The translations under genes and the position numbers were made by a program. Below, in pieces: positions 24,735 to 34,343 of a DNA stretch of 64,000 bases. The notes beneath the pieces were generated by a model, which did no database searches, was not told the origin of the DNA, and saw only the letters and a list, made by a program, of their open reading frames with translations. Numbering within the stretch: position 1 is the stretch's first letter; every line of letters begins with the position of its first letter. The DNA is from Vallitalea sp. (GTDB lineage Bacteria; Bacillota; Clostridia; Lachnospirales; Vallitaleaceae), in contig JAOARM010000012.1 in assembly GCA_025210515.1 (NCBI GenBank), positions 47,684-111,683 on the forward strand, given 5' to 3'.

Positions 24735-25001
24735 TTATAGTATGAAAACTAATTTGATGGGTAGGATATCTAAATCTAGCCATTCATCTGTTATTTTTTC
24801 AAATTTAATTATTTTCAAATTATCTTTTTCTGTATATGTGTATATATTAATAGTCGGTGTATCATCATTTCTCATAGCCCATTTTATAGCTTGTCTTTTA
24901 TTATTAGTACAATAAAATCTCCATGAAAAATCTTTCGTATATTTACTAATCCTAATTTGTGGAAATTGTACTTTTTCATTGCTCCCATGATAAATCTCCA
25001 T
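24735..25001 (-). CDS. DUF3990 family protein, C-terminally truncated
   Basis: The ATG at 25001 begins MEIYHGSNEKVQFPQIRISK, the DUF3990 start; the upstream GTG at 25013 overlaps the ribosome site AGGAGG. KYTKDFSWRFYCTNNKRQAIKWA and IIKFEKITDEWLD are the family's conserved blocks. DUF3990 is considered ADP-ribosyltransferase-like and is found in toxin-antitoxin-type loci. Family members are usually about 150-170 residues. Here the frame leaves the family after DEWLD and stops at 88 residues, so the C-terminal half is lost, probably by deletion. Together with the damaged neighbour it looks like a decaying toxin locus. It lies just inside the element's right end. Confidence 0.65.
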   Translation of the reverse strand: MEIYHGSNEKVQFPQIRISKYTKDFSWRFYCTNNKRQAIKWAMRNDDTPTINIYTYTEKDNLKIIKFEKITDEWLDLDILPIKLVFIL

Positions 25002-25096
25002 TGCATTATACACCTCCTACCTTATGTGTAGTATACCATATTCTATAAAAAACTAATAGTTTGATGTAAAGAAATATCCCCAATAGGTGTACACTC

Positions 25097-25102
25097 TCAT
25101 CT
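25097..25102 (-). other. Attachment-site core at the far end of the element
   Basis: AGATGA on the minus strand, within the codons for Val-Asp-Glu of the ATPase N-terminal half. It is identical to the hexamer at 20252-20257; sequence beyond it (towards 25.0 kb) no longer matches the ATPase family. Confidence 0.75.
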
Positions 25103-25422
25103 ACTGCTCCAGGATTTTTTGGATCAACAACATGAGGTGCTGTACCATCTAGCAAAGCAACTTTAATATCGGTTATAACTACTCCATCAAGTGAATTAGG
25201 ATCCGATGAACAATGCATATATTCAATATCAAATCCTTCTTCTTCCATTACTTTTCCAATACGTTTCATATAAGTTGATTTTCCTACTCCTGGTCCACCT
25301 TTTAAGCAAATGATTTTAGTAGCTTCTTGCTGACCTAGAATATAATCATAGTATGAATAAAATCCTTTTGTTGTATTGCCCCCAGGAAATAAATGTCTTA
25401 TTTTACATGATTTTTTCTCCAT
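25097..25422 (-). pseudogene. N-terminal half of the split P-loop ATPase gene
   Basis: The ATG at 25422 follows AAGGAGTATGTG and begins MEKKSCKIRHLFPGGNTTKG. The Walker A motif KGGPGVGKSTYMKRIG is at about residues 36-51, followed by HCSSDPNSLDGVVI and LLDGTAPHVVDPKNPGAVDE. The host sequence ends at the AGATGA core. The frame then runs on through element DNA for about 30 unrelated codons to a stop at 25006. This is the N-terminal nucleotide-binding half of a duplicated P-loop protein whose second half is at 19462-20257. As it stands it could yield only a truncated protein of about 138 residues. Excision would rebuild 371 codons. Confidence 0.85.
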
Positions 25423-25693
25423 CACATACTCCTTAGATAAAATTATTATATACTAATAATATTATTACAGTGTTTAAATATATGTGATTATATAGCATAA
25501 ATATAATTCATAATGTTTAATGTAATATAATGAAGATTATAACCTTCTCTACTATTAAAAAAGATACCAATATTTTAACATACTACATAATAATATGTTA
25601 ATAAATCTAATTTACATTTTAATATATTAATAATATAATAGTAATGATATTAAACCTATCTATAACTATAACGAATGAAAGTAGGACTAAGAA

Positions 25694-26584
25694 ATGCACA
25701 TAAAAAAAACATTAATGTTTGTTAGTTTGACAGTATATCTAATTATAATATCTGTAGGATGTAGCTCTTATAATCAAACCGATTCCACTGAATTTCCTGA
25801 GTTGCCAACTACTCAAACATCTCAATTAGAATCGGAACATCTTACATTAAAACTTAATTTTAAAGGAGATATTTTAAGAGCAGATGGTTCAAAACAAGCA
25901 TGGACACAAGAAACTATGAAACCATTTGTAGATGCTTTAGAAAGCTTCAGTAAAGTAATTAAAGGAGTAAAGGGAAAAGAAAATCATTCATTAACAATTG
26001 ATATTCATGTTAATGATTTTAATGGTGGAAATGGTGCTGCTACAGTTGACTATTGTAGTCTAATTATGGTAGATAACAAGCCAATACCAACTCAAGGTTA
26101 TATAGTAATTAACAATAGACTCTATGATGAACCAGAAGTATTTGAATCTCCAGCAGATAATGAAGATATTATGAGCGAGTTTAATGCTAATATTCATCAT
26201 GAAATGGGTCATGTTTTTGGTATAGGTTGTCTATGGGAAGTAGTTGATGACTCTGGTAATAAAATAGGCTCACTAGTTGAATCAGAAAAGTCAACTGGTA
26301 CAGGAAGAGTATCTTATAATATGCCAAAAACTATAGTAGCTTATAATAAAATATTTGGTACACAACTTGATTTTGTTCCTATTTCAGATGATGATAGTCA
26401 TTTTTATGATTATGCAGAGTCCAATGATAAAAAAAGGACAGAAGGCATCTGGAAAAATATAAAATCAGCACCATATGATCTTATGGCAAATGGTTATACA
26501 ATAACTATGCTTACTGCATCTGCATTAGATGATATAGGATGGGATATAGATTATAGCTATGTTAAAGAATACATAATCAACTAG
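25694..26584 (+). CDS. Secreted zinc-metalloprotease-like lipoprotein
   Basis: 296 residues. The N-terminus MHIKKTLMFVSLTVYLIIISVGCSSY is a lipoprotein signal, with the lipobox cysteine at about 23. A Thr/Ser/Glu-rich linker follows. The zinc motif HEMGHVFGIG (about residues 171-180) has the HExxHxxGxx form of metzincin and leishmanolysin-like peptidases. Near the C-terminus LTASALDDIGWDIDYSYV matches the Asp/Trp-rich end often seen in such secreted proteases. It would be anchored outside the membrane and degrade proteins or peptides. It stands alone, divergent from the split ATPase gene, with a modest ribosome site (AGTAGGACTAAGAA). The substrate is unknown. Confidence 0.72.
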   Translation: MHIKKTLMFVSLTVYLIIISVGCSSYNQTDSTEFPELPTTQTSQLESEHLTLKLNFKGDILRADGSKQAWTQETMKPFVDALESFSKVIKGVKGKENHSLTIDIHVNDFNGGNGAATVDYCSLIMVDNKPIPTQGYIVINNRLYDEPEVFESPADNEDIMSEFNANIHHEMGHVFGIGCLWEVVDDSGNKIGSLVESEKSTGTGRVSYNMPKTIVAYNKIFGTQLDFVPISDDDSHFYDYAESNDKKRTEGIWKNIKSAPYDLMANGYTITMLTASALDDIGWDIDYSYVKEYIIN

Positions 26585-26674
26585 CTTATACTCCCTATTA
26601 TCCTATAACATTTTACACTAAAGGAAACTATTAATTATATTTTAGAAAAATTAAATATCTATTATAAAATAATA

Positions 26675-26716
26675 AAAAACTTCTTGGTGATTAATATAAT
26701 TTCCCAAGAAGTTTTT
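26675..26716. terminator. Bidirectional terminator between the metalloprotease and AAA+ genes
   Basis: AAAAACTTCTTGG pairs with CCAAGAAGTTTTT with a 16-base loop and A and T runs on both sides. It serves the convergent genes. Confidence 0.9.
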
Positions 26717-26732
26717 ATATATAATTATATTT

Positions 26733-29700
26733 CTATTTACCTTTTGCAAGTATATCTTTAATCATTTCTAGATTATCAGTAAGATTACTTAGTACCATTA
26801 CCGCTTGACCAAGCTTATCATCACCTTTTACAAGCTTATTCTTAATAAATATTTCTTTGATTTCGTCATATCTATGTTTTTCTTCTTCAGTCATACAACC
26901 GACGATTTCTTTCCATTTTAGCATATTTGCTTCTGCACCAGTTGTTAATGTCTGTGAATCATTTTCATAGCTTGCAAGTATTCGTTCTGATAATTCTTCT
27001 TCATTCATTATTGAAACAACTTTTTCAGCGATTTTATTCATATTTCTATAAGAACCTTGAAGCTTGAACGGTGGCTCTTTTCTATATTCATCTGCCATAG
27101 CTGCTGAATAAATATATTCCATATTGACCTTGAGAACGACATCTCTTACTATATAAAGTTTCTGTATTACACTAACATATTCATTAAGCTCATCTATAGA
27201 ATAATTACTCTCTAGATTAACATTCTCTCTCTCTGCACCACTTGCCATCTCAATAAGCCCATAAATATCATTCTGACTTCTACTTGCTAATTTACTAAGT
27301 ACAGGATTAGAAGTTATACTATTTTCTATATAACTTAGTTTAAATGCTTCTTCATTTTCTCTAAGCATATCTCCTAGATTATAAACATCAGCTCTATTAG
27401 ATAACATATCTGGAATCTTGAACTTTTCACCACTTTCAGTATATGGATTACCAGCCATAACTACAGCTACTTTTTTACCTCTTAGATCATATGTTTCTCC
27501 TATGCCATTATATACCCCTTCGATCTTTCGTTGACCATCACATAATGATATAAATTTTTGTAAGAATTCTGGATTACAGTGTTGAATATCATCAACATAT
27601 ATCATTACATTATTTCCCATTTTGAGTGCTAGATTTAACTTTTTCAGTTCATCTCTTGCACTAGTATTAGTGGCTTTTGATGGGTCTAATGATGTGACTT
27701 CATTTCCTAGAGAAGGACCATTAACTTTAACAAGAATAATACCAAGCCTACTTGCAATATACTCCATTAAAGTAGTTTTACCATATCCTGGAGGAGATAC
27801 TAATAGTAGCATACCCATAAGGTCTGTTCTCTTATCTTCTCCTACTACACCCATTTGTTTAGCTAAGTTATCCCCAATAAGTGGTAGATATACTTCATCT
27901 ATTAACTTATTTCTTACAAATGAAGTAAGAACCTTTGGTTTGAAATCATCTAAATGTAGCTTATCTGAAAACTGTGTAATAAGTTCTTTCTTAATATCTT
28001 GAAACTTAATATAATCTTTAACTAATACTTCATTATAGTTCTTTAATCTTTGTATATACTTAGTGTAAACTAACGTGTACTGTCCATTATTAATTACGCC
28101 GTGCATTCCAACTAAATCTGATATAGTCATTTTGGAACTAATATTCATAACTCTACCTAAGTTGACGTTATCTTCTATTAATAAGACAATAACTTCATTA
28201 AGTATACTTGATATCTCTTCTTTATCTAGATTTACTAATATATTTATATCAGTATTTTTTTTCTTATCTTCTTGTTGTTTATTATTAGATATTATATCTA
28301 ATCTATAAGCATTTACCCATTCTTTTACTAGATAAAAAAGCCCTTCTATATCTTGTGAACTGTTTTTTAATGATGTTCTAAATTCATTATAAGCGTGTTT
28401 ATCTCTTAAATAACTTATGAAATCATCAAATATTATTTTAGCATCTTTACTAACAATAAACTGATCGCCCTTCATAATTTCCTTACATAGATATTCTGCC
28501 GCCTTAGGTATATACTTATTATTGAAAAATGTAATATCTCTATAACTACTTTCAATCTTTTCCACAATATAAGGAATATAACTCTGTAGATTAGGAGCTG
28601 TATTAAAATACATACTAACTTTGGATAATTCTTTTAGACGCAATGTCAATAATTCCTTATCTTCTTTATTAGCTAATGTATCCCAATATAATCTAGCAAT
28701 AGCTCTTACTTCACTATCATATATTAATAAATCAATATTTTGATGTAATTCAAGTAAAGCTTTTAATATCTTAGTTGCATCATTATCATGTACCCCTTTT
28801 GTATAACCTTCTTGATATCTAGGCTCCATGAATTTTCTAACAACTTCTCCTAATTGACTTTCTGATTTTGTATATAAAATATCTAGACTCTCAATTTGAC
28901 TATTTTTTGCTTCTTCAAATATCAAATACGCTAAATACTCTGCTCTATATACTTCTCTATTTTCTGATACTATACTTTGTGAAAATACATGTCTGTATTT
29001 ATCAATGTCAACATGTATAACTTTATCCCAGAAATCAGTTCCTGTAATATGATAATATAACTCATCATCTTTTTGTACCATAGAGAGCTCAATAGGCTTA
29101 GTATTAACAGAGAAATTATGTTTACCTAATTTAATTACATTTTGTCCGTCAACATATAGCTCTTGCTTATCTTTTAGTTGCCTAATTGCATCTTCTCTTA
29201 GAGTTTTTAATTTCCCACTAATCTCATCAGCTTTAACGCTGTCACCTAATTCTCTTAACTGAGACATAATATCTCTAACTTTTTCAACCATAATATCAGT
29301 AGCAAGATAACCGTTAATTTCTTCAACAGAATTAAAGCCTTTTAATCTATTAGCTATACCACTAGTAATACGTTCTGATGAGCTGAATAAAGCAACTAGT
29401 TGCTTATTTAACTTATCAAGAAGTGCTTGTTTCTTACTTTCAAAAGCGTTATATAATTCTTCTCTTTTCTCAGTTAATTTTATTATATACTCGTCAAACT
29501 CAGCGAATTTTCCTTCTAATTCTTGAATCTGAACCATTACTTTATTAAGATACTCATCACACTTTTCAACTGTATCTGATATATCTAAGTAATTAACTAC
29601 TGCTTGACTAAGTAGTTTCATCTGAGAGTTAAATTGTGTAGTCATCTCACTCTTATTAAATTCATCTACTCTTGACTTTAACTTAGCTTTCGCATTATTA

Positions 29701-31697
29701 ATTAATGAAAATAGTGATGATATTTTCTCAATAATTGCTGTTGTCATAGTTGGGTCTTCAATTTTGAAATTACTTACAATATCAATAAGAAGTTCTAGAT
29801 CTAATGATGTTTTATCCATCTTCTCACTAAGCTCTTTACCTTCTTTTGATTTCGTAACTTTTTCGATACCATCTTGCAAATTAATTACTTGGTCTTCATA
29901 AGATTTTAGTCCTTCTGGCTGAATTAAAAACTCAATACATTTTTTAGAAAATTCATCGTTTTTCTCTTTTACTTGTTTATCAAGTGAATCTACAATATTA
30001 AGGTCAGTATATCTTAAATCTCTTAGTGAAACTATTTTACCTCTAAGATTTCTTATTTCTGCCAAAACTTCTACATATTCATTTACTGTGTCGAAAGTTC
30101 CATATTGAAGTTTTTTCAGAAGTTCTTCTGATATGTTATTAACTTCTTCTATTTGTTTTTTTGTTGATTTTTTTATTCTTACTACTTTTTCAAATTCACC
30201 AATTGCAAATGCAGATGTTTCCTTAATGTTAAGAAGCACTTCTTTTAGATTATATGTTTCTTCTTTATCTAGCCAGAAATATGAATCAATTATTTGCTCT
30301 GATTCTTTTACTATATCAACATATATACTTTGGTAGCTTTCACCTTTTTGTATCATCTTATATACAGCTTTACAATCAGCCATACAGCTTACTATATCTT
30401 TATTACCTATTTTGAATAATATAGACTCATTATTTCCTTCGCTTACATAGTTCTTACCTACATAAGGCGTTTGCCATATCTGTATCATATGATTCTTTCT
30501 TGGCTCGTTCTCATGCTTAAACACAATCATTTCACCGTTGTTAAAGTGTGAATATCCACTACAGACAATTGGTGTATCTATTGTTTGTTCGATAATATTA
30601 TATGAATATACTAAATATATACCGCTATCAATGTTATAAAACATATATTGATAATCTTCACCATTAGAAGAAGTAATCATCTGATCAAATACTGAGTTTT
30701 CTGCTGGGACATCAAATATTTTATACTCTCCATTTTGTAGATAATACCCTTTTGGAAAAATAAGCCCGTGCTGAGAGGGTAATAACATACATGTATCTTT
30801 TATAGAATCTACTCTTACAACATTTTTTAATTTATTATTATATATAAAGTACCTATATTCTTGCTCTTTATATGGCAAAATTTTAAGAATTATTATCTGT
30901 CCTAAATCTACATACCATATTTCAGCATCATCAAGAGTCTGGTCTTTATCTTCTACACTTTCTGAATATATACCTTTACCTGTTTCTGTATTATCTTCAA
31001 CTTTGATAGTTAAATCTCCACCAATAGTTTCTACAAATACTTTATCTAAAACAGATACATGTGGATAAGCACCATTTCTCTGGTCGTCTCTTGTTGCTTT
31101 AACATAATCAAACTCATTCTTATTAATAAATTTAACTTCATGTTCACTTCTGCAATCAACATACACTAATTTGCTACCTTCAATTAACCATTTGAATACT
31201 TTAATATCTGTAGCACTTTTCCCCGTTTGAAAAATCATATAAAAATATGGTTCAGTTATAGTAAACTTAGCAAAGAATGTATTTTTGTAGTACTTATAAA
31301 GTTCATCAAAATCTTTCAAAAACTGTTCATCATTAATGAGATTTAATGACTGTTTTGTGAATGTACGATCTTTATATTCATATATAGAAAATACATCACT
31401 TAACTCTACTTTGGATTTTAGACCTATATGAACATTGTATCCAAAAATAAAGCAATCATCTACAGGAGCCATATCTCTAGGTATACAGTTATGATCTGTT
31501 ATAATTCGCTCACTGCCAAGAAGTCCCATTTCAATAGAACCAAAGACTTCTTTTCTGACAGTATTAAGCTTATGAACACGTTCTTTTAAGTCATTTCCAT
31601 GTTTTACAAGACGATTTTTGATAACTTCATATGTGCCATTTTCCATATCTTTATTATTGTTTTTTGTATTTATATCTTTATCATCTCTAACATCCAA
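26733..31697 (-). CDS. Giant AAA+ ATPase (DNA-repair-ATPase-like) of a flotillin operon
   Basis: 1654 residues. The first 450 or so are beta-rich (SVFDQMITSSNGEDYQYMFYN, QIWQTPYVGK), perhaps a propeller-like domain. Residues about 450-830 are predicted long coiled coils (LEGKFAEFDEYIIKLTEKREE). An unrecognised helical region follows. The AAA+ module is at the C-terminal end: Walker A LLVSPPGYGKTTLMEYIAS near 1300, Walker B NVMIYVDDIQH near 1365, sensor-1 region VAVVMAGNPYTESG near 1415. From memory, such proteins are annotated as DNA-repair ATPases, but their function is unproven. The start is probably the TTG at 31697 after GAGGT. It follows the flotillin gene by 11 bp, so it belongs to one membrane-associated complex or pathway. 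Confidence 0.75.
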   Translation of the reverse strand: MDVRDDKDINTKNNNKDMENGTYEVIKNRLVKHGNDLKERVHKLNTVRKEVFGSIEMGLLGSERIITDHNCIPRDMAPVDDCFIFGYNVHIGLKSKVELSDVFSIYEYKDRTFTKQSLNLINDEQFLKDFDELYKYYKNTFFAKFTITEPYFYMIFQTGKSATDIKVFKWLIEGSKLVYVDCRSEHEVKFINKNEFDYVKATRDDQRNGAYPHVSVLDKVFVETIGGDLTIKVEDNTETGKGIYSESVEDKDQTLDDAEIWYVDLGQIIILKILPYKEQEYRYFIYNNKLKNVVRVDSIKDTCMLLPSQHGLIFPKGYYLQNGEYKIFDVPAENSVFDQMITSSNGEDYQYMFYNIDSGIYLVYSYNIIEQTIDTPIVCSGYSHFNNGEMIVFKHENEPRKNHMIQIWQTPYVGKNYVSEGNNESILFKIGNKDIVSCMADCKAVYKMIQKGESYQSIYVDIVKESEQIIDSYFWLDKEETYNLKEVLLNIKETSAFAIGEFEKVVRIKKSTKKQIEEVNNISEELLKKLQYGTFDTVNEYVEVLAEIRNLRGKIVSLRDLRYTDLNIVDSLDKQVKEKNDEFSKKCIEFLIQPEGLKSYEDQVINLQDGIEKVTKSKEGKELSEKMDKTSLDLELLIDIVSNFKIEDPTMTTAIIEKISSLFSLINNAKAKLKSRVDEFNKSEMTTQFNSQMKLLSQAVVNYLDISDTVEKCDEYLNKVMVQIQELEGKFAEFDEYIIKLTEKREELYNAFESKKQALLDKLNKQLVALFSSSERITSGIANRLKGFNSVEEINGYLATDIMVEKVRDIMSQLRELGDSVKADEISGKLKTLREDAIRQLKDKQELYVDGQNVIKLGKHNFSVNTKPIELSMVQKDDELYYHITGTDFWDKVIHVDIDKYRHVFSQSIVSENREVYRAEYLAYLIFEEAKNSQIESLDILYTKSESQLGEVVRKFMEPRYQEGYTKGVHDNDATKILKALLELHQNIDLLIYDSEVRAIARLYWDTLANKEDKELLTLRLKELSKVSMYFNTAPNLQSYIPYIVEKIESSYRDITFFNNKYIPKAAEYLCKEIMKGDQFIVSKDAKIIFDDFISYLRDKHAYNEFRTSLKNSSQDIEGLFYLVKEWVNAYRLDIISNNKQQEDKKKNTDINILVNLDKEEISSILNEVIVLLIEDNVNLGRVMNISSKMTISDLVGMHGVINNGQYTLVYTKYIQRLKNYNEVLVKDYIKFQDIKKELITQFSDKLHLDDFKPKVLTSFVRNKLIDEVYLPLIGDNLAKQMGVVGEDKRTDLMGMLLLVSPPGYGKTTLMEYIASRLGIILVKVNGPSLGNEVTSLDPSKATNTSARDELKKLNLALKMGNNVMIYVDDIQHCNPEFLQKFISLCDGQRKIEGVYNGIGETYDLRGKKVAVVMAGNPYTESGEKFKIPDMLSNRADVYNLGDMLRENEEAFKLSYIENSITSNPVLSKLASRSQNDIYGLIEMASGAERENVNLESNYSIDELNEYVSVIQKLYIVRDVVLKVNMEYIYSAAMADEYRKEPPFKLQGSYRNMNKIAEKVVSIMNEEELSERILASYENDSQTLTTGAEANMLKWKEIVGCMTEEEKHRYDEIKEIFIKNKLVKGDDKLGQAVMVLSNLTDNLEMIKDILAKGK

Positions 31698-31708
31698 TAT
31701 TATCTACC

Positions 31709-33730
31709 TCATTTACGTGTAGTTTCTAACATTTTTGCAGGTAAATCAGCTACTCCTGCTTTATTAACTGTTTCTAATAAATTACCTAGCATTGTTTTAT
31801 CTTGATTATCAGCATTTTTCATCATCTTGTTTACTGCTCCAGCTATTGATAAGTTTTTCAAGTCTTCTGATGTTAAATTGAATCTGCTAACTAATTCTTG
31901 TATTTGTTTCTTGAAATACTCTGGGTCACCAGTAATAAATGTTTCCTTAATATCGCTAAGTACTTCACTATTATCTACTAGACGGTCATATGATTTACCT
32001 CTAGTAATTGAACCAATAATCTTGTCAAAGAACATAGTTTCTCCGCCAACAATATCAATCTTAGCTGATTTAAGTGCTTCTGTAATAACTGATGCTTGAG
32101 AACTTGCGATTTCTTTTTGGATATCAATCTTAGCAAGCTCGATTTCTTTTTCTTTTTCAAGTTTAAGTTTGAATTCTTCGTGACCTCTTCCAACTTCGTC
32201 TAGTGCCTTCATGCTAGTTGCTTTTTCTTTGATACCTTCTGCTTCTGCCATGTATTTTTTCCTTAGTACATCTGCTTCAACAGTTCCTTCTTTTTCTTTT
32301 ACATCAACCATAGCTGTATCACCTTTAGCTTGTGCAAAAGCTTTTGCTTCTATAACTTTTGCTTCTGCTACACCACTAGCTGACTCATCAATTATTTTTG
32401 CATCGGCGATAACTTTAATTGATTCTGCTTCTTTTTGTGAAGCTTTTAATTTGGCATCTGCATCTATAATTACTTTTTCTGCTGTTTTCTCTGCTGCTTG
32501 TTTTGATGATTCTGCTGCTTTAACTTCAACAATAAGTTTTTTCTCTGACTCTTCTTCTGCTTTTTTGATAGCTACTGTTTTATATCTTTCAGCTTCTGCA
32601 ATTGCACGTGTATCTTTTATCTTCTCTTCTTCTACAACAGTATCTTTCTCAACTGCTACTCTTTCTCTTATTACTGCCTGAATATTTTTCTTTTCTACCT
32701 CAACATGTTTCTCTTTTTCTATAACAGCAAGTTCTACTAATTTTTCCTTCTCTGTTCTTTCAAGTAATCTCTTTCTGTCTACTCTTTCTGTTTCAACAGC
32801 ATCTGTACTTTCTTTTGCCTTCATGGCAACAATTACTTGCCTTTGTTTGTTTTGCTCTGCAACTTCGATTTCTTCATCAGCTTTAACTCTTGCCATTTCT
32901 GACTTAAATCTTTCTTCTTGAGCAACTTTTTCTGCTTCTGCTGTTTCTCTAGAGTTAATAATAGAAATTTCTCTTTTTTGTTTAGCTTCTGCTTCTGCAT
33001 TTTGTTTTTCAAGCTCTAATATAGCTTCTCTTGCAGTTACATCTTGTTGCTTAATTGTTTTTTGCTTATCTCTTTCTATTTGATTAGCAAGAACTGATTG
33101 TTCAGCAGTAAGTTCTGTAATTTTCTTAATACCTTCTGAATCTAGAATATTTTTGCTATTTAGTAAACTAACATCTGTTTGTTCTAGATAATCAATAGCT
33201 GCATCATCCATTACATAACCATTAAGATCTGTTCCTATAATCTGTAATATTTCGTTTTTGAAAGTTTCTCTTTCTGTATAGAGTTGAACGAAATCAAATT
33301 TCTTACCTACTGTTTTTAGAGCTTCTGAAAACTTAGCATCAAAAAATTCCATTAATGTAGTAGGATCAGATGCTTTTTGACAACCTAATAATTGAGCAAC
33401 TTTCAATACATCTTCTCTTGTTTGATTAACTCTAACAAAAAATGCAACTCTAATGTCTGCTCTAAGATTATCTTTACATATTAAACCGTCTTTACCTTCT
33501 CTTGCAATTTCTACTCTCTTAACTGATATATCCATTACTTCGTATCTATGTATAATAGGTACTACAAATATACCACCAAAACATACAACTGGTCCACCAA
33601 CACCATTTCTTACGATAACTTTACCTTGCTCAACTTTATGATAGAATCTTGAAAATAAAGCAAGAAGTCCTCCTATTACTAACACAATAACTGCTATACT
33701 AACTAATACGACTTGAATTGTATAATGCAT
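31709..33730 (-). CDS. Flotillin/SPFH-domain protein (YqiK-like)
   Basis: The ATG at 33730 follows GAGGAGTGATAAA; a TTG five codons upstream is inside that site. It has 673 residues. The N-terminal membrane anchor is at about 3-28 (VLVSIAVIVLVIGGLLALFSRF). The SPFH/band-7 domain covers about 30-200 (VVCFGGIFVVPIIHRYEVMDI). A very long Glu/Lys/Ala-rich coiled coil spans 200-530, with repeated AEAK- and VEKEK-type units. The C-terminal 120 residues are a helical oligomerisation part. Flotillins assemble into membrane microdomain scaffolds. Gene order NfeD/YqiJ-like, flotillin, AAA+ ATPase, with gaps of 4 and 11 bp, shows a tight operon. Confidence 0.88.
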   Translation of the reverse strand: MHYTIQVVLVSIAVIVLVIGGLLALFSRFYHKVEQGKVIVRNGVGGPVVCFGGIFVVPIIHRYEVMDISVKRVEIAREGKDGLICKDNLRADIRVAFFVRVNQTREDVLKVAQLLGCQKASDPTTLMEFFDAKFSEALKTVGKKFDFVQLYTERETFKNEILQIIGTDLNGYVMDDAAIDYLEQTDVSLLNSKNILDSEGIKKITELTAEQSVLANQIERDKQKTIKQQDVTAREAILELEKQNAEAEAKQKREISIINSRETAEAEKVAQEERFKSEMARVKADEEIEVAEQNKQRQVIVAMKAKESTDAVETERVDRKRLLERTEKEKLVELAVIEKEKHVEVEKKNIQAVIRERVAVEKDTVVEEEKIKDTRAIAEAERYKTVAIKKAEEESEKKLIVEVKAAESSKQAAEKTAEKVIIDADAKLKASQKEAESIKVIADAKIIDESASGVAEAKVIEAKAFAQAKGDTAMVDVKEKEGTVEADVLRKKYMAEAEGIKEKATSMKALDEVGRGHEEFKLKLEKEKEIELAKIDIQKEIASSQASVITEALKSAKIDIVGGETMFFDKIIGSITRGKSYDRLVDNSEVLSDIKETFITGDPEYFKKQIQELVSRFNLTSEDLKNLSIAGAVNKMMKNADNQDKTMLGNLLETVNKAGVADLPAKMLETTRK

Positions 33731-33734
33731 TTTA

Positions 33735-34343
33735 TCACTCCTCAATTTTTACAATGTAATATATATTTTTATCAGTGTCTTTCCTACTAACAAACGCAAC
33801 TTCATTTTTCTCAAATGTTTCTTTGTCATATTCTGATTTTACGTTTATTACAATTGATGCTCCATCTCTTTTTATTTTTGCCTGTCCTAGTCGTCCATTA
33901 TTAACTTGACACATTAGTGTACATAATTGCTCAGTAGCCACATTTTCTATGTTGTCTTGCATATTACTATACTTAAATATTCCTTTTAGTGGAATAATTT
34001 CATACTTAGTAATAATCGTACTAACCATTACTACAGGTATAAATAATAATCCAGTAACTAAACCTCCTTGTACTATTGGTAAGTAATATAATAACATTGA
34101 TATAATCCAAAAATTAAGTATTAATATGCTAAGTACTAACATAAAAGGCAATTCAGCCACATTAAGAAATACTAATATTGCATAGAAAGGGCCTGAATTA
34201 TCAGAAGCATCAAAATCCACATCTAAAAAATCAAAATCTAGTGCACCTATAATTGCAATAATCCAGTATATTACTATTAATCCTAATAGTACTGTAGGTA
34301 TAATATTAACTCCCGTAACAGCATATTTTAGTAACTCTATAAT
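33735..34343 (-). CDS. NfeD/YqiJ-like membrane protein, first gene of the flotillin operon
   Basis: The apparent start, GTG at 34220, would cut off a hydrophobic N-terminus that looks genuine: VTGVNIIPTVLLGLIVIYWI followed by AIIGALDFDFLD. The frame stays open to 34364 without ATG, GTG or TTG. An ATT at 34343, just after AAGGGGGGAGTC, is the best start (202 residues); ATA at 34340 is the alternative. Three to four membrane spans fill residues 1-110. The C-terminal 80 residues (QLCTLMCQVNNGRLGQAKIKRDG to KNIYYIVKIEE) look like the OB fold of NfeD/YqiJ partners of flotillins. The stop is four bases before the flotillin start. Confidence 0.72.
   Translation of the reverse strand: MIELLKYAVTGVNIIPTVLLGLIVIYWIIAIIGALDFDFLDVDFDASDNSGPFYAILVFLNVAELPFMLVLSILILNFWIISMLLYYLPIVQGGLVTGLLFIPVVMVSTIITKYEIIPLKGIFKYSNMQDNIENVATEQLCTLMCQVNNGRLGQAKIKRDGASIVINVKSEYDKETFEKNEVAFVSRKDTDKNIYYIVKIEE

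Larger units (their letters stand above)
20252..25102 (-). mobile_element. 4.85-kb serine-recombinase element inserted in an ATPase gene
   Basis: The element is bounded by AGATGA copies at 20252-20257 and 25097-25102 and separates the two halves of one gene. Contents on the minus strand, from 25.1 to 20.2 kb, are: a truncated DUF3990 gene, a nonsense-mutated partner, a 43-residue ORF, a NADAR protein, an RlaP-like nucleotidyltransferase, a 56-residue SHOCT-like protein and the large serine recombinase. It carries no replication or conjugation genes. The arrangement resembles skin-type elements, in which excision rebuilds the host gene. Whether excision occurs, and when, is not shown by the sequence. 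Confidence 0.85.

Noticed and set aside
32211..32681. 156-codon ORF antisense to the flotillin coiled coil
   Set aside because: It mirrors the Glu/Lys/Ala-rich repeat on the other strand and has no ribosome site or recognisable domain.
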